The notes: a model not told the origin generated them from the sequence alone. A DNA stretch of 6,587 nucleotides from Gammaproteobacteria bacterium (GCA_030425615.1 JAUIAI010000150.1:1-6587), one strand, 5' to 3'. Positions 1 through 6,503 are shown, counted from the first letter of the stretch. Program-made: numbers and translations.

Positions 1-687
1 GGTATCGTCCAGGAGCCGGGTGAGCACGGCCGCGAGATCCGTCGCGATACCGTATCGGACCGGCAGCACGACGACTTCCGCATTGCGGGGGCTGTCGAGC
101 TTCTCGATGATCCGGGCGATGCGCCGAAGATTCGACGCATAGTCGGTGATGACCAGCGAATTGTTGTTCGGGTAGGCGCTGATGGTGTTGTTCGGCGCGA
201 TCAGCGGTCGCAGCACCGGCACCATGTTCGTGGCGGACTCGAAATCGAGCTGGAACACCTGGGTGATGATCCTGTCGCCTTCGTCGGCGGGTCTGCCGGT
301 GCCGACCGGCCCGGACTGCAGCTTGGCGTCCGCTTCCGGAACCACCTTGGCGATCCGGCCGCTGGCGACGATCGTGAAGCCCTGAAGGCGCAACGATGCC
401 AGCAACAGCTTGTAGGCCTCCATGGTGGAGACCGGCCCGGGGGTCTCGAGCGTGATCTTGCCGCGCACCCGCGGATCGATGATGAACGTTCGGTCCAGCA
501 GCACGCCGAACGCGCCGATGACCGTGTCGATGTCGGCATCCCTGAAATTCAGGCTCACCGGCTCGCTCTCGGCGGCTCCGCGCACCGGCGCCGAGGTGAC
601 CAGCACCATACCGGCCAGGGCGAGCATGCCGCCGGCGCGTGCCAGCCGGACATGCCAGCGGCGCGCGCGCTTGTGAGCGGTTTGCAT
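1..687 (-). CDS. gspD: Type II secretion system secretin GspD, N-terminal part (runs off the left edge)
   Basis: GspD forms the multimeric outer-membrane channel of the T2SS. The visible 229 codons begin at ATG 687-685. Residues 1-10 are basic, and about 21-38 are a hydrophobic stretch ending near APVRGAA, consistent with a Sec signal peptide; there is no lipobox Cys. About residues 43-115 match the N0 domain (SLNFRDADIDTVIGAFG, then FIIDPRVRGKITLETPGPVS). About 140-200 match the first secretin N1 repeat, with ITQVFQLDFESATNMVPVLR and NNSLVITDYASNLRRIARII. N2 begins near residue 202 (AEVVVLPVRYG). The pore-forming C-terminal domain lies outside the window. The start overlaps the gspN stop by one base (TGATG), which favours this ATG over an internal Met at residue 21 that would lack a basic n-region. 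A weak GAGG lies just upstream. The family call is very secure; the partner pilotin is unknown. Confidence 0.95.
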   Translation of the reverse strand, partial: MQTAHKRARRWHVRLARAGGMLALAGMVLVTSAPVRGAAESEPVSLNFRDADIDTVIGAFGVLLDRTFIIDPRVRGKITLETPGPVSTMEAYKLLLASLRLQGFTIVASGRIAKVVPEADAKLQSGPVGTGRPADEGDRIITQVFQLDFESATNMVPVLRPLIAPNNTISAYPNNNSLVITDYASNLRRIARIIEKLDSPRNAEVVVLPVRYGIATDLAAVLTRLLDDT

Positions 688-1463
688 CAGCCTCGGACTC
701 CGATCTTGATCATGGTCTTTTCGCCCTCCCGGCGGCCGATCAGCCCCAGCAGGGTACGAAGGCGCCCGCGCTGTTCGGGCTCGGCGCTCGCCAATGCGGT
801 GAACTGTACTCCACGCTGGTTGGTCCAGGTGCCGCTGCCTTCCAGGGTCAGCGGCCCCTGCAGCGTTTCGATCTCCAGCCTGGCACTCGGACCTTCGCCG
901 GCGACGTTGATCCGGTACGAGCCCAGCGGCCGCACCGGGGTGAGCGCCGACGCCATCTCCCGCAACTCGATGTTCGCACGCCCGTCGAAGCGACCGGGCT
1001 GCAGTGTCAGACCGTCCCAACGCAGCGCGAGCGCGCCCGAGGGACGGACCGTATTCCACGGGGATCCGAGCCGGCCGAGATCGACGGCGGGAAGGCTCAA
1101 TTCACCGCGGCCGATGCGCAACTCGCCCAGCCCGCCTTCGAGACGGATGTCGTCGGACATTCCGTCCAGACGCACAGTGGCCCGCAGGGAACCGATCAGC
1201 AGCGGCAGGCCGTGCACCTGCCAGCGCATGCGCCCGGGCACCGCCACACCAGACAGGATGTCGTCGCCGTCCGAACGATCGGCCGTGTCGACGAGCACCA
1301 GGCGAGCACTGCCCTGCCAGATGGTGCCCTCGGCCTCGGCCAGCGCCAGCCGGCCCTGGGTCGCCTGACGCAGGCCCCAGTCCGCCAGGGACGCCGGCGC
1401 GAAGCCGATCACGGCGACGACGAGGCCGAGCAGCACGGCCACGACGAAGAGAGCGATCCGCAT
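687..1463 (-). CDS. gspN: Type II secretion system protein GspN
   Basis: GspN is an accessory inner-membrane T2SS protein present in only some systems; its exact role is poorly defined. The 258-residue product has an N-terminal hydrophobic anchor at about residues 3-22, with the rest predicted to be periplasmic and rich in beta strands. Family-like features are GTIWQGSARLVL at about 46-57, PGRMRWQVHGLPLLIGSL at about 76-93, PSGALALRWDGL near 141-152, and a C-terminal LRTLLGLIGRREGEKTMIKI near 235-254, which resembles the conserved GspN tail. The ATG at 1463 follows the gspM stop by one base (TGAGATG), with a G-rich GGGGGAT segment about nine bases upstream as a ribosome binding site. The gene ends in a one-base overlap with gspD. 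Position between gspM and gspD matches operons such as xps of Xanthomonas. GspN is less conserved than its neighbours, so context adds weight. Confidence 0.9.
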   Translation of the reverse strand: MRIALFVVAVLLGLVVAVIGFAPASLADWGLRQATQGRLALAEAEGTIWQGSARLVLVDTADRSDGDDILSGVAVPGRMRWQVHGLPLLIGSLRATVRLDGMSDDIRLEGGLGELRIGRGELSLPAVDLGRLGSPWNTVRPSGALALRWDGLTLQPGRFDGRANIELREMASALTPVRPLGSYRINVAGEGPSARLEIETLQGPLTLEGSGTWTNQRGVQFTALASAEPEQRGRLRTLLGLIGRREGEKTMIKIGVRG

Positions 1464-1464
1464 C

Positions 1465-1983
1465 TCAGCGATCCCCCGCCAGCGGACGCTCGAGTCCGAA
1501 CGTCGCCGTCACCCGCCCGGCCTGGGGGTCGCGCACGATGCTGACATCGGCCACCCGCAGGCGCGCGTCGCGTACCACCTGGGCGAGCCAGTCCACCGCG
1601 GAATCGAAACGGACGGCGTCGAATTTGACGCGGATGAGGTCGTTCCCGGCATCCACCGTCGCCTGCGTGGCGAGTCCGGCCGCGTCGAGCGCACGCTGAA
1701 GCTCCGCCCGCACGGCCGCCGCCGACATCGCCTCGGCGCGAACGTCGCTCAATGCCTTTGCCTCGTCCGAGAGCGCGGCCATGCGCGCGACCTGCGCGCG
1801 CAGGTCCGGCAACTCGGCACGCAGCCGCTGCCGCCCGAGCCAGGCGGGCTCGAAGAACACGAACCAGCCGACCGCCGCCAGCAGCACGACGGCCCCTCCG
1901 ACCAGCAGGCGACGCTCGCGTGGCGCCAGCCGGCGCCAGCTCTCGAGAACGCCCTCGAAGCGTGCGGCGAGTGCTCCGTTCAT
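1465..1983 (-). CDS. gspM: Type II secretion system inner-membrane protein GspM
   Basis: GspM is a bitopic inner-membrane protein that binds and stabilises GspL in the T2SS assembly platform. The product has 172 residues, a usual length. A short cytoplasmic N-terminus ends with a basic PRERR motif (21-25), followed by a transmembrane helix at about 26-44. A charged, Leu/Ala-rich segment at about 50-100 is likely a coiled coil. The C-terminal part (about 85-167) contains the pattern AVDWLAQVVRDARLRVADVS and should form the ferredoxin-like periplasmic domain. The ATG at 1983 overlaps the gspL stop by four bases (ATGA), a classic coupling arrangement. A GGTGG about seven bases upstream may serve as a weak ribosome binding site. 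Family identity rests on topology, the WLAQ region and position between gspL and gspN. Confidence 0.93.
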   Translation of the reverse strand: MNGALAARFEGVLESWRRLAPRERRLLVGGAVVLLAAVGWFVFFEPAWLGRQRLRAELPDLRAQVARMAALSDEAKALSDVRAEAMSAAAVRAELQRALDAAGLATQATVDAGNDLIRVKFDAVRFDSAVDWLAQVVRDARLRVADVSIVRDPQAGRVTATFGLERPLAGDR

Positions 1984-3362
1984 AGCAGGGCCACCACGGC
2001 CGACTGCTCGCGACCGTCCTCGAACCGCAGGGCGAGGCCCATCCGCTGGCAGGCCGCGGTCATGCGCTCGCGAACGCTGCGGGCGGCGACCAGGTCGGGC
2101 TGGAAGGTGACGCGCAGGCGGCCGTCGCGATACTCGAGCCCGGTCAGGGCGCCGGCCGCCTGCGGCCCCAGCGCCTGGGCGAACCGGCTGAGCAGGGGAA
2201 GGAAGTCGTCGGGACCGCTCTGACCGGCGCCCGCGCGCATCTGCGCCACGCGGCGCTCCATCTGCAGCACCGGGTCGACGACGACGCGATCATCCGGAAA
2301 CGTCTGCCGATACCGGTTGAACAGCCGCTCTCGAAGATCCTCCTTCTCGGACGCCAGCTTGCCCCAGTGCAGGTTCAGACCGAGCAGGAACACCGCTGTC
2401 GCGCCCGCCCCGAGCCAGATCGGCAGACGCCATGCACGCCAGTCGATGTCGGCGATCCGGCGTCCCATGCCCGTTCGCTGGACGGCGGTACTCAGATCGA
2501 CCGGGCACTGATCCGGTACCGGCAGGGCTCGGGCTTTGGCACCGACGCGCAGACGGCGAACCGCCGCCACCAGCGGCTCGCGCCACTCCGGATCGTCGCT
2601 GAACAGCCGGACACGGCGCGCGTGCAGCCCGCCTGCGGCATGCTCGCTGACCGCGTCGGCCGCCTCGGGATCGGCGGCCGCGGCTTCGGGGCCGGCGTCG
2701 TCCGCGGCCGTGTGCTCGCCAGCATGGCCGGCGGATCCGATCTGCGGGCCGCCCGAGGCGTCGGCAGACCCGCCGGCTGGCGGCGGCGCCAGCACGGTGG
2801 CGAGCAGCGATGCGAACGCCTGTTCGCGCTCGGCGGCCGTGTCACCGGCCGTCCAGCCGATTCCCTCGACCTGGCCGGTCCGCGCCGCGATACCGTTGCC
2901 GATGCAGATCAGCGGCAACTCCCCATCACGCAGGGGGGCCACGAGCTGGGCCGGCCAGGCAGACGCGACACGCACGCCCCGACGCTCGAAAGCACCGAGC
3001 ACGAACTCCAGCCAGCTTCGGTCGATGACCGCCACCAGACGCCGGCCTTCTTCGTCCGTCGGGCCGAGGGCGAACGCGCAACCGCCCACGTCCTGCAGGA
3101 TGCGGTCCTCCACGGCATTCGGGATCGCCTGCCTCAGCTTGGCGCCCGACAGCGGCGGCAGCTTGACGTGCAGCAGGGTCACGTCGCGCGCGTCGAACAC
3201 CAGCCGCACGGACCGTACGGCCGGCAGCGCATCCAGGCTCAGCCGCGCGTAGTGGGCGCCTTCCGGGCTCTGGACGAGCGCGAGCAGGCTCGCTTCCGCG
3301 GCGAACGCTCTTTCACCGATCGATCGTGGCGGCAGCCAGACGACCGATTCGTGCTTCCTCAC
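1980..3362 (-). CDS. gspL: Type II secretion system inner-membrane platform protein GspL
   Basis: GspL recruits the ATPase GspE to the inner membrane and partners GspM. From the GTG at 3362 the product has 460 residues. The first 195 or so form the cytoplasmic actin-like domain (for example VRLVFDARDVTLLHVKLPPL near 52-71, then KLRQAIPNAVEDRILQD). An Ala/Asp/Glu/Gly-rich, probably disordered segment covers about 192-245. Cytoplasmic sequence resumes with RRVRLFSDD. A transmembrane helix lies at about 312-331 after WRAWRLPIW, followed by a coiled segment, FPDDRVVVDPVLQM, and a periplasmic ferredoxin-like domain to the end. GTG 3362 overlaps the gspK stop by four bases (GTGA). An in-frame TTG at 3377 would add five residues and has AGGAG 12 bases upstream, so the start is uncertain. 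The end overlaps gspM. Confidence 0.95.
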   Translation of the reverse strand: MRKHESVVWLPPRSIGERAFAAEASLLALVQSPEGAHYARLSLDALPAVRSVRLVFDARDVTLLHVKLPPLSGAKLRQAIPNAVEDRILQDVGGCAFALGPTDEEGRRLVAVIDRSWLEFVLGAFERRGVRVASAWPAQLVAPLRDGELPLICIGNGIAARTGQVEGIGWTAGDTAAEREQAFASLLATVLAPPPAGGSADASGGPQIGSAGHAGEHTAADDAGPEAAAADPEAADAVSEHAAGGLHARRVRLFSDDPEWREPLVAAVRRLRVGAKARALPVPDQCPVDLSTAVQRTGMGRRIADIDWRAWRLPIWLGAGATAVFLLGLNLHWGKLASEKEDLRERLFNRYRQTFPDDRVVVDPVLQMERRVAQMRAGAGQSGPDDFLPLLSRFAQALGPQAAGALTGLEYRDGRLRVTFQPDLVAARSVRERMTAACQRMGLALRFEDGREQSAVVALL

Positions 3363-4309
3363 AGTCTTCGCTGCCAAATGACGGTCACACTCCTTGCGTT
3401 GGATTCTCGCTCAAGAAGTGTTTCCGAGGTCGACTCGACCCGTCCGAACCGTATCAATCCGCGCACAAGGAAGTAACGGGATGCGACATCCAGCAACGCG
3501 TTGTCCAGTGAGGACGGCGTGGGCGTGATGAAGGAGCGCATTTCGTCCAGCGTGTTGAAGGGCGTGCGCTCGCGTGCCTCGACGAGCGCGCGCGCCCGGG
3601 CGAGATCCAGTTCCTCGATCGCCGCCGCGAGCACCTCGGGCGGCGCGGTGTTGACATTGATCGTCGTGGCGCCCGCGGTCGGCGGCAGGAACATCAGGAA
3701 CGGCTCCAGCGCCTCGAGAGTCTCGTCACGCATGCCCCTCACCGAGCGCAGATCGCCGATCCGCGTCAGCGGCAGCGCGCCGGCGGCGCCTCCGTCCGGC
3801 GACGGCACGGCCGCGAGCACCCGCGCGGCGATACCGTCGGCGAGCGCAACCGGCTGGCCCAGCACGCGCAGAAGCGCCTCCATGACCCGGCGGCGCGAAT
3901 CGACGAGCGAAGGCGTGCCGTCGGGTGCGATCGATACCAGCGAGTTGACGTTGAACCGCGACTGCGCATCGACGATTTCGCCGCTCAGCGTGGCGGCCCG
4001 GGTGTCGTCGTCGATGCGCGCCCCGGCGGTCACCGTCTCGTCCAGCCGGGTTTCTGCCACCGGCACCGCCCAGGGCTCGCCCAGGTGGTCGACCTTGGCC
4101 TGGCGCGCGTCGGCCGCGAGGATCACCTTGGACCAGTCGATGGCCGCCCGCTCGACCCAGCGGGTCTGCGTGAGCGCCAGCCGGTTCTCGACCGAGCGCA
4201 CCGTGGTGTGCTCGCGCATGAGCAGCCCGCTGATGATGATCGTGGCCAGAACGACCGTCAGCAGGACCGAGATGATGGCCACCCCTCGTTGTCGCGCTTT
4301 TGCCGCCAC
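3359..4309 (-). CDS. gspK: Type II secretion system minor pseudopilin GspK
   Basis: GspK is the large minor pseudopilin that caps the pseudopilus tip with GspI and GspJ. From GTG 4309 the product has 316 residues, the usual size. The leader MAAKARQRG ends at Gly9, and prepilin peptidase would cut before Val10 (VAIISVLLTVVLATIIISGL is the hydrophobic helix). Position +5 is Ser rather than Glu, as expected because GspK lacks the conserved Glu5. Diagnostic blocks are GEIVDAQSRFNVNSL (110-124), the helical segment 136-165, and TTINVNTAPPEVLAAAIEEL (215-234) followed by a second such alpha-domain repeat. ATG is absent at this end; GTG 4309 lies five bases after the gspJ stop, with GAGGA about nine bases upstream. 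Upstream in-frame codons would give an implausibly long leader. The stop overlaps the GTG of gspL. Confidence 0.95.
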   Translation of the reverse strand: MAAKARQRGVAIISVLLTVVLATIIISGLLMREHTTVRSVENRLALTQTRWVERAAIDWSKVILAADARQAKVDHLGEPWAVPVAETRLDETVTAGARIDDDTRAATLSGEIVDAQSRFNVNSLVSIAPDGTPSLVDSRRRVMEALLRVLGQPVALADGIAARVLAAVPSPDGGAAGALPLTRIGDLRSVRGMRDETLEALEPFLMFLPPTAGATTINVNTAPPEVLAAAIEELDLARARALVEARERTPFNTLDEMRSFITPTPSSLDNALLDVASRYFLVRGLIRFGRVESTSETLLERESNARSVTVIWQRRL

Positions 4310-4314
4310 GACGG

Positions 4315-5082
4315 TCAGTCCTCGATCGCGAACAGGCGCACGATCCGCTCGCCGCGACGGTTCAGGGTCATTTCCACGCCGGCCGGTTCCGTGAGGGCGG
4401 CTTCCGTCGCTGGCGCCGGTGCGTTGGCTCCGGCGCCAGGCACGGGCCCGGTGCCGCCGCCGGCGGAAAGGGCCGCCGAGAGAGCCTGTCGCGCGGCGCG
4501 GGCCTTCTCCCGAGCCGCTGCCGCCTGCGCGGCCAGCGAGCCGAGGCTCTCCCCGGCCAGCCAGCCGGTGCCCGGAAGCCACGCGCGAAACGCGACCCCC
4601 TGAACGCCGTTGATCAGGGGCTGCCAGGTCAGCGTGTCCAGTTCGAGCGCCTGATCGAACCCCGTGGACCGCCAGCGACTGAAGCCGCGCTCGAGCACCC
4701 CAGCGTTCAAACGGTAGACCACCTGCTGCAGGCGAAGGCCTTCGTCGCCAGCGCCTTCGCGCAACAGAACGAGTGCATAGCCGGCTTCACCCGCCGGCTG
4801 GAACAGCAGAGACGGCTGGGGCAGCCCCAGAGTGCGCACCGGCCAGGACCGGCGCAGATCCTCGTCCAGCTGCGTGAACGCCACGGACAGCGCGCGGATC
4901 TCGTCCGATTCGGCCTGGATGCGGTCACGCGCCGCGAGGACCGCGTCCAGGCCGCGCCAGCAGAGTATCGCCAGTACGGCCATCAGCGAGACGGCCACCA
5001 GCACCTCGAGCAACGTGAAGCCGCGCTGAGCCGATCGACGCTCATCGACGCGGGCATCCCGGGCGGCCGGGCTGCCGGCCAT
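4315..5082 (-). CDS. gspJ: Type II secretion system minor pseudopilin GspJ
   Basis: GspJ is a minor pseudopilin of the tip complex with GspI and GspK. From ATG 5082 it has 255 residues. The 21-residue leader ends in RRSAQRG, with cleavage before Phe22 and Glu at mature +5 (FTLLEVLVAVSLMAVLAILCW). The body carries typical GspJ blocks: WRGLDAVLAARDRIQAE, FTQLDEDLRRSWP, YRLNAGVLERGFSRW, and GVQGVAFRAWLPGTGW; it ends with a strand MTLNRRGERIVRLFAIED. Between the last two sits an Ala/Gly/Pro-rich insert at about 180-232 that is unusual. ATG 5082 has GGAG five bases upstream and gives a leader like that of GspH. A GTG at 5136 overlaps the gspI stop by four bases, has GAGG five bases upstream and would add 18 residues, so it remains possible. 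The stop lies five bases before gspK. Confidence 0.92.
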   Translation of the reverse strand: MAGSPAARDARVDERRSAQRGFTLLEVLVAVSLMAVLAILCWRGLDAVLAARDRIQAESDEIRALSVAFTQLDEDLRRSWPVRTLGLPQPSLLFQPAGEAGYALVLLREGAGDEGLRLQQVVYRLNAGVLERGFSRWRSTGFDQALELDTLTWQPLINGVQGVAFRAWLPGTGWLAGESLGSLAAQAAAAREKARAARQALSAALSAGGGTGPVPGAGANAPAPATEAALTEPAGVEMTLNRRGERIVRLFAIED

Positions 5083-5087
5083 GACTT

Positions 5088-5091
5088 CTCC
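5088..5091 (-). promoter_or_regulatory. Ribosome binding site favouring ATG 5082 of gspJ
   Basis: GGAG, continued by AAG, lies five bases upstream of ATG 5082 on the minus strand. It supports this start over the GTG at 5136, although that codon also has a GAGG five bases upstream, so the choice is not settled. Confidence 0.4.
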
Positions 5092-5132
5092 GTGGGGGCC
5101 GGAGCCGACCGCAACGAGGCGCGCGGGCCGCC

Positions 5133-5498
5133 TCACGGCAGCCTCGTCGCGAAACCGGTGAGTTGCGCCAGCCGGTGCTGGTCGGCGTCATAGACATTGA
5201 CCTCGACCCGTCGGAAATACCGGTTCGGGGTGGCGAACACACGTTCCTCGCAGACCAGCGGAACGCCGGCCTGATCGCATCCGAAGCGCCGTTCACCGAG
5301 ATCGGGCCATTGCTCGAGCACGCGGATCTCGGCGAGCCGGTTCTCCGCGCTCCACTGCCCGAGCGTGCGGGCCCGCAATTCGGCGCTGCCCACCGTGAGG
5401 GTGCCGGCGGCCCGGACGGCCGCCACGAGCGCGACGGCCGCGATGGTCAGGGCGACGAGCACCTCGATGAGCGTGAAGCCCTGATCTCGGATCCTCAA
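5133..5498 (-). CDS. gspI: Type II secretion system minor pseudopilin GspI
   Basis: GspI is the minor pseudopilin that nucleates the tip complex with GspJ and GspK. The product has 121 residues, the usual size. A seven-residue leader (MRIRDQG) precedes Phe8, with Glu at mature +5, then a hydrophobic helix (FTLIEVLVALTIAAVALVAA). The family block QWSAENRLAEIRVLEQWPDLG occupies about 48-68. Cys74 and Cys83 flank a short loop and could form a disulfide. No ATG or GTG fits. The chosen TTG at 5498-5496 overlaps the gspH TGA by four bases (TTGA) and has GAGGT at 5509-5505, six bases upstream. The frame stays open to 5702, but that part lies inside gspH in another frame and would give an implausible leader of about 75 residues. 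The 3' end is followed by gspJ. Confidence 0.93.
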   Translation of the reverse strand: MRIRDQGFTLIEVLVALTIAAVALVAAVRAAGTLTVGSAELRARTLGQWSAENRLAEIRVLEQWPDLGERRFGCDQAGVPLVCEERVFATPNRYFRRVEVNVYDADQHRLAQLTGFATRLP

Positions 5499-5986
5499 AA
5501 CCGGACCTCGAACACGCCGAGTCCGTTGGCCTGGATGCTGGCGGTCTCGCCGCCCTGTTCCAGCGCGAGTTCGAACGGTGAATCGACGACATCCCGCCCG
5601 AACTCGATTCGCTCGCGGGCATCGTCGCTGCGCAGCGACAACCCGGTGGGACCGGACCAGTCGCGGGCACGGAGGTCGTCGTCGTCGAGCAGCGGCTCCC
5701 ATCGGGTACCCCGCCGGATCAGGAAACGGTAGCCCAGGTCATCGGCGTCGAAACGGATGGGAGCACCCCGCACCTGGGCTTCCTCGCGCGCCAGCGACAG
5801 CAAGAGCGCCAGCCGCTGGGCATCAATCTGGAGCCCGCGGTCGGAGCCGCGCACGGACAGACCCACGAGGGTGGCCAGCACCAGGGCGATGGAAATCGCC
5901 ACGAGGATCTCGAGCAGCGTGAAACCGCGCTGCCCGCGGGAACGGGCGCCCACGCCGACCGACCGGAACGGCGGAAGGTCGGTCAT
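5495..5986 (-). CDS. gspH: Type II secretion system minor pseudopilin GspH
   Basis: GspH is a minor pseudopilin thought to link the GspI-J-K tip to the GspG shaft. From ATG 5986 the product has 163 residues. The leader is 21 residues and ends in RGQRG; cleavage would fall before Phe22, with Glu at +5 (FTLLEILVAISIALVLATLVG). Next come SDRGLQIDAQRLALLLSLAREEAQVRG, the conserved GspH helix, then GYRFLIRRGTRWEPL, a typical beta region, and ANGLGVFEVRF at the end. An acidic run (LLDDDDLRARD) is in the middle. ATG 5986 has GAGG five bases upstream. A GTG at 5992, two codons earlier, has CAGGG seven bases upstream and cannot be excluded. The stop overlaps the proposed gspI TTG. GspH sequences diverge strongly, so the call relies on the leader, the helix and the position after gspG. 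Confidence 0.92.
   Translation of the reverse strand: MTDLPPFRSVGVGARSRGQRGFTLLEILVAISIALVLATLVGLSVRGSDRGLQIDAQRLALLLSLAREEAQVRGAPIRFDADDLGYRFLIRRGTRWEPLLDDDDLRARDWSGPTGLSLRSDDARERIEFGRDVVDSPFELALEQGGETASIQANGLGVFEVRF
5505..5509 (-). promoter_or_regulatory. Ribosome binding site of gspI supporting a TTG start
   Basis: GAGGT on the minus strand lies six bases upstream of the TTG at 5498-5496, inside the last codons of gspH. It is the main sequence support for using TTG as the gspI start, because no ATG or GTG is placed to give a normal prepilin leader. Confidence 0.5.
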
Positions 5987-6006
5987 GGACACCTCGAGGC
6001 CCTGGG

Positions 6007-6459
6007 TCAGCGGTTCAGCGCCCAGCTTCCGATGTCGGCGTCCACGCCCTCGCCGCCCGGCTTGCCGTCCGCACCGTAGCTGAAGACGTCGATGTCTCCG
6101 CGCACGCCCGGGTTGAGGAACTGGTAGGCATTACCCCAGGGATCCGTCGGGGCGTTTTTCAGATACTGCTTCCAGTTCTTGGGCACTGGTTCGGTGCCCG
6201 GCCGCTCGACGAGCGCCACGAGACCCTGCTCCGTGGTCGGGTACCGCTGGTTGTCGAGCCGGTAGATGTCCAGAGCCTGAAGAATGCGGCCGATGTCCGA
6301 ACGCGCGGCCGTCACACGCGCCTCGTCGGGCTTGTCGATGATGCGGGGGACGATCAACGCACCCAGTACACCGAGAATCACGATGACCACCATGACCTCG
6401 ATCAGCGTAAAGCCGGCGCTCGCACCGAACGACCGTTGATCCAGCGACCGACGCCGCAT
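6007..6459 (-). CDS. gspG: Type II secretion system major pseudopilin GspG
   Basis: GspG is the major pseudopilin that polymerises into the periplasmic pseudopilus, whose growth is thought to push substrates through the secretin. The product has 150 residues. A basic leader of 16 residues ends in GASAG; prepilin peptidase would cut before Phe17, with Glu21 at mature +5 (FTLIEVMVVIVILGVLGALI). The long helix continues through DEARVTAARSDIGRILQALDIYRLDN. PTTEQGL (74-80), DPWGN (106-110), NPGVRGDIDVFSYGADGKPG and VDADIGSW follow. Asp131, Asp140 and Asp142 fit the calcium site known in GspG. ATG 6459 is preferred because AGGGAG lies five bases upstream; the longer frame from ATG 6480 would add seven residues without a comparable site. 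This is the first gene of the operon visible here. Identity is essentially certain. Confidence 0.98.
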   Translation of the reverse strand: MRRRSLDQRSFGASAGFTLIEVMVVIVILGVLGALIVPRIIDKPDEARVTAARSDIGRILQALDIYRLDNQRYPTTEQGLVALVERPGTEPVPKNWKQYLKNAPTDPWGNAYQFLNPGVRGDIDVFSYGADGKPGGEGVDADIGSWALNR

Positions 6460-6464
6460 AAAGA

Positions 6465-6470
6465 CTCCCT
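6465..6470 (-). promoter_or_regulatory. Ribosome binding site of gspG
   Basis: On the minus strand AGGGAG occurs five bases before ATG 6459. It is the clearest ribosome binding site of the operon, which fits GspG being needed in the largest amount, and it decides the start against ATG 6480. Confidence 0.6.
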
Positions 6471-6494
6471 GATAAACCATTGAATCGGGGCGGT

Positions 6495-6503
6495 ATCATA
6501 TCA
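6495..6503 (-). promoter_or_regulatory. Candidate extended -10 promoter of the gsp operon
   Basis: The minus strand reads TGATATGAT, which fits the extended -10 pattern TGnTATAAT with one mismatch. It sits about 35 bases upstream of the gspG ATG, so a transcript starting near 6488 would have a leader of about 30 bases. It is a notably AT-rich spot in GC-rich DNA. No good -35 hexamer lies 16-18 bases upstream: the nearest consensus-like TTGTCA (6517-6512) is only 11 bases from TATGAT. Extended -10 promoters can work without a -35. The call is inferred from sequence only. Confidence 0.35.

Noticed and set aside
639..1544. Long plus-strand reading frame opposite gspN and part of gspM.
   Set aside because: It lies fully antisense to recognisable gsp genes. 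Its product is Arg/Pro/Gln-rich without any motif, as is usual for antisense frames in GC-rich DNA.
2367..3476. Plus-strand frame of 369 codons opposite gspL.
   Set aside because: Antisense to the clearly recognisable GspL. The composition is Arg- and Gln-rich, there is no domain and no convincing ribosome binding site.
3501..4394. Plus-strand frame of 297 codons opposite gspK.
   Set aside because: Ser/Arg/Ala-rich antisense product mirroring gspK codon bias; no recognisable family.
4310..4582. Upstream extension of the gspK frame into gspJ.
   Set aside because: It would give a leader of about 100 residues before the prepilin cleavage site; GTG 4309 gives a normal nine-residue leader.
4300..5193. 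Plus-strand frame of 297 codons opposite gspJ.
   Set aside because: Antisense to GspJ, Arg/Gly/Gln-rich, with no membrane segment or motif.
6460..6480. Seven-residue N-terminal extension of GspG from ATG 6480.
   Set aside because: The AGGGAG site lies inside this extension and is correctly spaced for ATG 6459; the shorter form has the usual length.
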